Shown: positions 18,678-23,278 of the stretch, in pieces
Numbering within the stretch: the first letter of the stretch is position 1
Layout: every line of letters starts with the position of its first letter
NCBI GenBank assembly: GCA_947624725.1
Contig: CANQLP010000018.1
Coordinates: 1-23,278 of the forward strand
Source: an uncultured Clostridia bacterium
Lineage (GTDB): Bacteria > Bacillota_A > Clostridia > TANB77 > CAG-508
Length of the DNA stretch: 23,278 nucleotides
Direction: 5' to 3'
Made by a program: the position numbers and the translations under genes
Notes under the pieces: generated by a model
The model's database searches: none
Told to the model about the DNA's origin: nothing
Seen by the model: only the letters and a program-made list of their open reading frames with translations

Positions 18678-18800
18678 AAAACGAAGCAAAATTGGTAGAT
18701 TGCTAGGCAATCGAGTTAAATACTTTGAGACTAACCTAGTGGTTGTCGAGAAGTATTTAACGAAGATTAACGACGCAAGATGCCAATTTTCATTCGTTTT
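18678..18800. other. Highly structured intercistronic element between rpsG and fusA (ncRNA- or MITE-like)
   Basis: Outer 18-nt arms (18678-18695 and 18783-18800) pair at 16 of 18 positions. Inside are a small hairpin ATTGC-TAG-GCAAT (18698-18710) and a long hairpin with 17-nt arms, GTTAAATACTTTGAGAC and GTCGAGAAGTATTTAAC, three mismatches or wobbles, capped by AACC-TAGT-GGTT. The element exactly fills the space up to the rpsG stop codon. It may be a mobile palindromic element (short inverted-repeat, non-coding) or a conserved mRNA structure affecting fusA expression. Only one copy in this window; I do not recognise a named family. Confidence 0.6.
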
Positions 18801-19271
18801 CTACCATTTGTAATGTGCGAAAGCTTTATTAGCTTCTGCCATTCTATGTGTATCTTCTTTCTTCTTGAATGCTCCACCATTTCCGTTTATTGCATCAATT
18901 ATTTCACCTGCTAATTTATCAGACATAGTTTTTTCATGTCTTTTTCTAGCATATGTTACTAGCCATCTTAAACCTAAAGTTTGTCTTCTTTCAGGTCTGA
19001 TTTCTAGTGGTACTTGGTATGTTGCACCACCAACACGTCTAGCTTTTACTTCAAGAACAGGCATGATATTATTTAATGCTGTTTCGAAAACTTCTAGTGG
19101 ATCTTTTTGCTCTTTCTCTTTAATTATATCAAAGGCTTGATATACTATTCTTTGAGCAACAGACTTTTTACCATCTAACATAATATTATTAATTAATTTT
19201 GTAACTACTTTGCTATTATATATTGGATCTGGTAAAACATCTCTTTTTGCTATATATCCTTTTCTTGGCAC
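18801..19271 (-). CDS. rpsG: 30S ribosomal protein S7
   Basis: Primary binder of the 3' major domain of 16S rRNA at the decoding/E-site side. 156 aa, begins M-P-R-K-G and includes the [12 protein letters not shown] segment near residue 84 and the L-R-W-L-V-T-Y-A-R near 101. GTG start with GGAGTG upstream. It lies between rpsL and fusA in the standard str order. No in-phase CGG. Confidence 0.98.
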   Translation of the reverse strand: MPRKGYIAKRDVLPDPIYNSKVVTKLINNIMLDGKKSVAQRIVYQAFDIIKEKEQKDPLEVFETALNNIMPVLEVKARRVGGATYQVPLEIRPERRQTLGLRWLVTYARKRHEKTMSDKLAGEIIDAINGNGGAFKKKEDTHRMAEANKAFAHYKW

Positions 19272-19464
19272 TATTCTTCACTCCTTTACTTTTTACTTAA
19301 GATGTAAGAGATATTATTATCTCTAATCATAATTTTGTAGAATACCACATAATAGTATTCTTAAGTTACTCGAAAGTTTTTTACTTCCGTCAGTGCATAT
19401 AATCTATCTAAATTTAAGTACCTCTTAAATGTTAGTAAGTATTATTAGCACTTTTTTTGAATTT

Positions 19465-19878
19465 TTATTTTTTAGGTTTCTTAGCCCCATACTTAGAACG
19501 ACCTTGCATTCTGTCTTTAACTCCTGCAGTATCAAGTGTTCCTCTTATAATATGGTATCTAACACCTGGTAAGTCCTTAACTCTTCCACCTCTAATCAAA
19601 ACAACGCTGTGCTCTTGTAAGTTATGTCCTTCTCCTGGTATATATGAAGTAACTTCATAACCATTTGATAGTCTTACTCTCGCAACTTTTCTTAAGGCTG
19701 AGTTTGGCTTCTTTGGAGTAACAGTTTTTACAACTGTGCAAACACCTCTCTTTTGAGGAGCTCTGTTATTTGTTACTCTACTCTTCTTTGAGTTGAATCC
19801 ATGTTGTAAAGCTGGTGCTGTTGATTTTGCTCTTGAAGATTTTCTTCCTTTTCTTACTAATTGATTAATTGTTGGCAC
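19465..19878 (-). CDS. rpsL: 30S ribosomal protein S12
   Basis: Decoding-centre protein. 137 aa; GTG start with GGAGGTG 8 bp upstream. The streptomycin-critical loops are unaltered in appearance: [10 protein letters not shown] (Lys in the K43 region) and [10 protein letters not shown] (K88 region), so a sensitive, normally accurate ribosome is expected. No ram-like or restrictive change explains the frameshifts. First gene of the rpsL-rpsG-fusA-tuf series; rpoB/rpoC are not adjacent upstream as they often are. The 193-nt gap to rpsG holds small hairpins (19307-19325, 19341-19361) and no gene. Confidence 0.98.
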   Translation of the reverse strand: MPTINQLVRKGRKSSRAKSTAPALQHGFNSKKSRVTNNRAPQKRGVCTVVKTVTPKKPNSALRKVARVRLSNGYEVTSYIPGEGHNLQEHSVVLIRGGRVKDLPGVRYHIIRGTLDTAGVKDRMQGRSKYGAKKPKK

Positions 19879-19936
19879 TTAAATTTCACCTCCATTATTC
19901 TAAATTTGTTAATTCCCTAAGAAATCAACGTTATTT

Positions 19937-19965
19937 ATTGTATCATCTTTTTGGAATAAAGTCAA
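19937..19965 (-). promoter_or_regulatory. Promoter of the rpsL-rpsG-fusA-tuf unit
   Basis: Minus strand TTGACT (19965-19960), 17 bp, TACAAT (19942-19937), about 60 bp before the rpsL start. Confidence 0.7.
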
Positions 19966-19975
19966 TTGTTTTAAG

Positions 19976-20024
19976 CAAAAAAATAGCTATATATATAACA
20001 GTTTATCCCTGTTTTATATATAGC
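19976..20024 (-). terminator. Terminator after the 161-aa membrane protein gene
   Basis: Minus strand stem GCTATATATAAAACAG / CTGTTATATATATAGC (one mismatch), loop of about six bases, then TTTTTTT. Separates the mraZ unit from rpsL. Confidence 0.75.
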
Positions 20025-20055
20025 AAATTAAATTTTATTATCAGTTATTTATATT

Positions 20056-20541
20056 TTATGATTGTTGGTCTCCTGGGTTTGGTTCTTCCGTCTTTGTAAC
20101 TACTACATCATAGGTTTCTAATTCTTTACCATTTGTAGCAATTGTTGATGAAATTGTTTGTACTTCACCTGGCTCTAAAGGTAAAATATGACCTTTAAGT
20201 AAATCTATTTGATTTCCACTTTTATCATATATATGGAAATCAATAAATTCTTCCTCCGTAGTCTTGTCAGTATTATTCTTTACATCTGCTAACAAGCAAT
20301 TTATTTCATCAGTCACTTCAAATCTTATATTTGATATTTCTATTCCTTCATAATCTCTCTTTTCTGCTAATCTATTACTTTCTATTCTCTTTGTTTTTCC
20401 ATCAGATGTAATCAATGTTTCATCCTCATCAGGTAGGACTTCCTCCTCTTCCTTTCTGCTATTATTTATCACTATAATAAGTGTTACAATTAAAATAACT
20501 ACTATAGCTAAAATAATTAATCTTTTTTTCTTTCCCATCAT
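20056..20541 (-). CDS. Membrane-anchored extracellular protein, FxLYD-like
   Basis: 161 aa. A short basic N-terminus (K-K-K-R) is followed by one membrane segment (about residues 8-25), an acidic linker (E-E-E-E-V-L-P-D-E-D-E) and an outside domain. That domain has the pattern of FxLYD-type immunoglobulin-like modules: I-S-N-I-R-F-E, then L-L-A-D-V-K-N-N-T, then D-F-H-I-Y-D-K-S-G-N and a turn with P-L-E-P-G-E. Such domains are common in secreted or anchored proteins of unknown role in Firmicutes. GGAGGT lies 4 bp before the first ATG and 7 bp before a second ATG (20538), so the start may be three bases later. Distal gene of the mraZ-rsmH-ftsL series. No in-phase CGG. Confidence 0.7.
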   Translation of the reverse strand: MMGKKKRLIILAIVVILIVTLIIVINNSRKEEEEVLPDEDETLITSDGKTKRIESNRLAEKRDYEGIEISNIRFEVTDEINCLLADVKNNTDKTTEEEFIDFHIYDKSGNQIDLLKGHILPLEPGEVQTISSTIATNGKELETYDVVVTKTEEPNPGDQQS

Positions 20542-20608
20542 TAGTACCTCCGTAAATATTCTTACTATAAATTATTTTACATTAATTGAGATACAATGTC
20601 AATAAATT

Positions 20609-21124
20609 TTATTTGAAATTATTAATAATTTTTTCAATAAATTGTATAAACCAATTATCATTTGAATTAATATCTTTTATTTCATCAGAATTTGTCTCAA
20701 CATGATTTGTTTTTGGTAATGTAACATATACAATTTGTTCTGAGTTTAATTTTTGCATTCCGAGTTTAGATTTTGCTTCTTCTTCAATATTACTTAAATT
20801 AATATTACTTTCAATTATTGCTTCTAATTGTCTTGTTTCCTTTTCTAAAGATGCAAGTTCAGCTTTTTCTTCTTTTAAACTTGCATATGTATCATCTATT
20901 AAAGAATATCTATAACTTATTATAAAGAGGGCTATAAAACATATAACAATATAAGATATTATTTTTATTTGCATCTTTCTATTTTGCTTTGCATCTATCT
21001 TTTTTTCTGATTTTCTAGCTGTACTTTTTTTAGGATATGTTTTTTTAATCGGTTCATATTCTGGTTTTAATTTTCTTGGGCTTGTCTCATATTGATAATA
21101 TCTATTATTACCGCTATATGCCAT
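20609..21124 (-). CDS. ftsL: FtsL-like cell division protein
   Basis: 171 aa from the ATG at 21124, chosen for AAAGGAGGG directly upstream; the longer ORF overlaps the end of rsmH. A cytoplasmic basic N-terminal part rich in Lys/Arg (about residues 1-55) precedes one membrane helix (about 57-74), a coiled coil of E/L/K heptads (about 80-115) and a short outside tail. This topology and position directly after rsmH are those of FtsL, the bitopic divisome protein acting with DivIC/FtsB. Sequence conservation in FtsL is very low, so the call rests on topology and neighbours. One CTC GGA in the tail shows CGG across a codon boundary with no shift. Confidence 0.7.
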   Translation of the reverse strand: MAYSGNNRYYQYETSPRKLKPEYEPIKKTYPKKSTARKSEKKIDAKQNRKMQIKIISYIVICFIALFIISYRYSLIDDTYASLKEEKAELASLEKETRQLEAIIESNINLSNIEEEAKSKLGMQKLNSEQIVYVTLPKTNHVETNSDEIKDINSNDNWFIQFIEKIINNFK

Positions 21125-21161
21125 ATATCTTTCCCTCCTTTCCTCTTTTGTATTCAATATT

Positions 21162-22099
21162 TTATTTATTTTTTTCAAATATTCTTAATTTTGCACTTTT
21201 TGCTCTTGGGTTTTCCTCCTGCTCCTTTTGGCTTGGCAAAATTGGTTTTTTAGTTATAATTTTTCCTAAAGATTTTGCTCCACATACACAATATGGAAGA
21301 TCTTTTGGGCAAGTACAAATTCCGAGTTGCCTTTAAAAAAGCATTTTTTACTGCTCTATCTTCTAATGAATGAAATGTTATAATACAAAGTCTGCCACCT
21401 TCTTTTAGAGCTTCTATACTTGACATTACAGTATTAAATAATGGTTCTAATTCATTATTCACTTCTATTCTTATTGCTTGAAAAGTTTTTTTAGCAGGAT
21501 GACCATTATTTTGGAATTTTAGTGGTATGGCTTTTCTTATAATTTCTACTAATTCTCCTGCAGTTTCTATCGTTTTACTCTTTCTTGCCTTACATATGCT
21601 CTTTGCAATATTTCTTGCAAATTTTTCTTCACCATATGTATTTAATATTTCTATCAACTTTTCTTCTGAATATTTATTCACAACCTCCCAAGCTGTAAGA
21701 TTTGACGTCTTATCCATTCGCATATCTAGTGGTGCATCTTCTTGCATATAACTAAATCCTCGTTCTCCATTATCAATTTGATATGAAGAAACCCCAAGAT
21801 CCAATAGTATCCCGGCTGACTTCATTAATTTGCATTTCTTCTAGTATTTTTTTTATTTCATCATGATTTCCATGCACATACTTTATATTTGAATAATCTG
21901 ATAACCTATCCTTTGAAACAATTAGTGCTTCCTCATCTCTGTCAATGCCAATTAGCATTCCTTTCTTACTTAATCTTTTCGCAATTTCTAAACTATGACC
22001 TGCTCCACCAATTGTTCCATCAACATATATTCCATCAGGATCAATATTTAATCCCTGAATACACTCTTCTAGTAATACTGGTTTATGTTTAAATTCCAA
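21162..22099 (-). CDS. rsmH: 16S rRNA m4C1402 methyltransferase RsmH/MraW, with two +1 shifts at CGG
   Basis: N4-methylates C1402 of 16S rRNA near the P site. TTG start at 22099 with AAGGAG upstream. Conventional frames give 108-codon and 191-codon ORFs and leave the C-terminus unread. Skipping the C at 21814 (codon 96) and 21324 joins 95+163+53 codons into 311 aa, the family length. Shift 1 restores E-V-S-(G)-I-L-L-D-L-G-V-S-S, the conserved G-I-L-x-D-L-G-V-S-S motif. Shift 2 restores K-A-T-(G)[14 protein letters not shown] and the closing [10 protein letters not shown], both family hallmarks. The N-terminal H-K-P-V-L-L-E-E and [13 protein letters not shown] region are intact. RsmH itself tunes P-site decoding, a notable place to find shift sites. 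Confidence 0.93.
21321..21324 (-). other. +1 frameshift site CGG-A in rsmH (second)
   Basis: Zero-frame GCA ACT CGG AAT; skipping the C gives ACT GGA ATT TGT (T-G-I-C). Confidence 0.87.
21811..21814 (-). other. +1 frameshift site CGG-G in rsmH (first)
   Basis: Zero-frame GTC AGC CGG GAT; skipping the C gives AGC GGG ATA CTA (S-G-I-L). It is the only site with GGG as the glycine codon. Confidence 0.88.
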
Positions 22100-22129
22100 T
22101 TTTATCTCCTTAGATTTTTAGGGATATTT

Positions 22130-22186
22130 TTTTAAAAAAGTATTACAGTTGGCGTTATTTACAAAGCCTACCAACTGTAATAACTC
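22130..22186 (-). terminator. Terminator or attenuator between mraZ and rsmH
   Basis: Minus strand ATTACAGTTGG / CCAACTGTAAT, 11-bp stem with a loop of about 20 nt, followed by a T tract. A competing pairing GTTATTAC / GTAAATAAC within the loop is possible. The rest of the 22187-22386 gap is purine-rich on the minus strand, with repeated ACAAAAGA-like words and no convincing gene. Confidence 0.55.
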
Positions 22187-22386
22187 TTTTTATGTAGTCT
22201 TTTGTTTATTCAATTTTCCTTTGTTCTTCATTTAATCTTTAGTAATTTTAATTTTTCTTTTGTTTTCTATTTTCATTTGTCTTTTCTTAATTTTTCTTTC
22301 GAATCTTTATAATTTTTTCTTTTGTTCATTAAGGTTTTATCTTTTGTTATGCCATCTTTTGTACATTTATATAAACTTTTGCAAGA

Positions 22387-22815
22387 TTATATACCAAGTA
22401 ATTTGTCCATATTTTCTGCAATTTCATCTGCTGAAATGTTGTCAGCATCTTTTTGCCAAGTTTCCTTATCCCAAATTTCAATTCTTGTACCTACACCTAG
22501 GATTACAATTTCTTTTTCAAGCTTTGCATAATCTCTTAAATTACTAGGAATCAAGAATCTACCTTGTTTATCAATTTCACATTCTATTGCGCCTGATAAG
22601 AAAAATCTAACAAATTCTCTAGCATTTTTGTTTGTAAGTGGAAGTGTTTTTAGTTTTTCTTCGAAGTTTTCCCATTCAGTATTTGAATAAGCAAAAAGGC
22701 ATCCATCTAAACCTTTTGTCAAAATAAATTTTTCACCTATGTCATCTCTGAGTTTTGCTGGCATTATAACTCTGCCTTTAACATCTACAGAATGCTCATA
22801 TTCGCCTATAAACAC
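22387..22815 (-). CDS. mraZ: Transcriptional regulator MraZ
   Basis: DNA-binding repressor of the division/cell-wall cluster. 142 aa. The start is the GTG at 22815, because GGAGGTG is 7 bp upstream and the protein then begins [17 protein letters not shown], as in the family; the longer ORF runs into the operator repeats. Two tandem SpoVT/AbrB-like halves each end in a D-x-K-G-R / D-K-Q-G-R-F-L-I-P motif. It is followed by rsmH as usual. The four CACTT repeats just upstream suggest autoregulation. Confidence 0.93.
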   Translation of the reverse strand: MFIGEYEHSVDVKGRVIMPAKLRDDIGEKFILTKGLDGCLFAYSNTEWENFEEKLKTLPLTNKNAREFVRFFLSGAIECEIDKQGRFLIPSNLRDYAKLEKEIVILGVGTRIEIWDKETWQKDADNISADEIAENMDKLLGI

Positions 22816-22832
22816 TGCCTTACACCTCCTAT

Positions 22833-22868
22833 CACTTTTGTGACACTTTCTACCACTTCTCTCCACTT
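22833..22868 (-). promoter_or_regulatory. MraZ box: four AAGTG repeats
   Basis: On the minus strand AAGTG begins at 22868, 22858, 22848 and 22837, i.e. repeats spaced 10, 10 and 11 bp, one helical turn each. This matches the known MraZ operator design of spaced GTGG/AAAGTG repeats directly before mraZ. Confidence 0.8.
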
Positions 22869-22875
22869 CGTATTC

Positions 22876-22904
22876 ATTTTAATATAACTTCTTTTAAAAT
22901 GCAA
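22876..22904 (-). promoter_or_regulatory. mraZ promoter
   Basis: Minus strand TTGCAT (22904-22899), 17 bp, TAAAAT (22881-22876), ending 7 bp before the first MraZ repeat. Confidence 0.55.
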
Positions 22905-22942
22905 TAGTTTTTATAAAATTTTTTTAAAATTTTTATGTTATT

Positions 22943-22979
22943 AAAAAATCCCATAGGTCAAATATGACTCCATGAGATT
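22943..22979 (-). terminator. Terminator of the rRNA operon
   Basis: Minus strand stem AATCTCATGGAGTCA / TGACCTATGGGATT with one bulge and G-T pairs, ATTT-type loop, then TTTTTT. Confidence 0.75.
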
Positions 22980-23032
22980 TTCTATAAATATATAATTTTT
23001 AAATTTTACATTTCTTAAAAAGCAAAAAAAAA

Positions 23033-23146
23033 TTGGCGACGACCTATTTTCCCAGCAAAGAAATTCGCAAGTATCTTCGGCACATAAGGCTTGACTTCTG
23101 TGTTCGGCATGGGAACAGGTATTGCCCTTATGTTATTGTCACCAAA
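23033..23146 (-). rRNA. rrf: 5S rRNA
   Basis: Minus strand begins TTGGTGACAATAACAT and contains the universal GGTACCTG-equivalent TACCTGTTCCCATGCCGAAC and AGAAGTCAAGCC segments, closing with GGTCGTCGCCAA, which pairs with the 5' end. About 114 nt; the exact ends are estimated. Confidence 0.95.
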
Positions 23147-23230
23147 AAATTGTAGTGTATTTAATTAATTTTAAGTACACTGAAAATCGCATAGATGAAA
23201 CAGAACCTAAAACCGTTCAAATAATACTGT

Positions 23231-23278
23231 GGTTAAGCCCTCGATATATTAGTATTGGTCAGCTTAATGTATCACTAC
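23231..23278 (-). rRNA. rrl: 23S rRNA, 3' end only
   Basis: Minus strand GTAGTGATACATTAAGCTGACC followed by AATACTAATATATCGAGGGCTTAACC is the conserved 3' terminus of 23S rRNA. The gene continues beyond the window; the order 23S-5S is standard. Confidence 0.93.

Noticed and set aside
20757..20766. CTCGGA in the FtsL-like gene as a thirteenth shift site
   Set aside because: The word looks the same, but the phase is CTC GGA and the frame is continuous, so no shift is needed.
22816..22866. N-terminal extension of mraZ
   Set aside because: It is the MraZ operator read as codons; the family N-terminus begins at the GTG at 22815.

Overview
The window comes from an AT-rich, low-GC Gram-positive bacterium, most likely an uncultured fermentative member of the Clostridia. 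Supporting evidence: BofA and DUF2508 (YaaL-like) proteins, a bifunctional aldehyde/alcohol dehydrogenase (AdhE), strong AAGGAGG ribosome binding sites, and A/T-ending codons. The species cannot be named from this sequence.

Layout. 1-74: 3' truncated tRNA-Leu (minus). 303-924: DUF2508 gene and bofA. 1027-2868: glmS. 2914-5004: rsmA (minus), divergent from a HEXXH metallopeptidase-like gene. 5107-7109: purN-purE-purC. 7162-7359: a small foreign-looking gene. 7438-10331: purB (minus) and purA (plus), divergent. 10403-10744: a second foreign-looking gene. 10871-13478: adhE. 13668-15015: plsX and acpP. 15174-19878: tuf, fusA, rpsG, rpsL (all minus, transcribed rpsL to tuf). 20056-22815: mraZ, rsmH, an FtsL-like gene and an anchored membrane protein (minus). 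23033-23278: 5S rRNA and the 3' end of 23S rRNA (minus).

The main discovery is a recurrent +1 frameshift at CGG. Six genes (rsmA, the HEXXH gene, purA, adhE, plsX, rsmH) look broken into two to five ORFs by conventional translation. All 12 breaks have the same form: an in-phase CGG whose C must be skipped so that the next codon is GGN (Gly). Skipping that one base restores full-length proteins of normal family length (RsmA 280, PurA 422, AdhE 867, PlsX 339, RsmH 311 aa) and restores conserved glycines, such as the GPGN motif of the aldehyde dehydrogenase domain. I found no other in-phase CGG in any native gene here, while about 30 CGG triplets lying across codon boundaries cause no shift. Sites occur on both strands and always respect the coding phase, which argues against sequencing error and random pseudogenisation. 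The simplest reading is that CGG is an unassigned or hungry codon and the ribosome moves +1 to read GGN with tRNA-Gly. Quadruplet decoding of CGGN or removal of the C from the RNA are alternatives.

Two small genes of different base composition (7162-7359 and 10403-10744) each carry one in-phase CGG that must be read as an ordinary triplet, because a +1 shift there meets a stop almost at once. They look recently acquired and not adapted to the rule.

The native genes are mostly housekeeping: amino sugar supply (glmS), purine synthesis (purN, purE, purC, purB, purA), fermentation (adhE), phospholipid/fatty acid synthesis (plsX, acpP), translation (rpsL, rpsG, fusA, tuf, rsmA, rRNA) and cell wall/division (mraZ, rsmH, FtsL-like).
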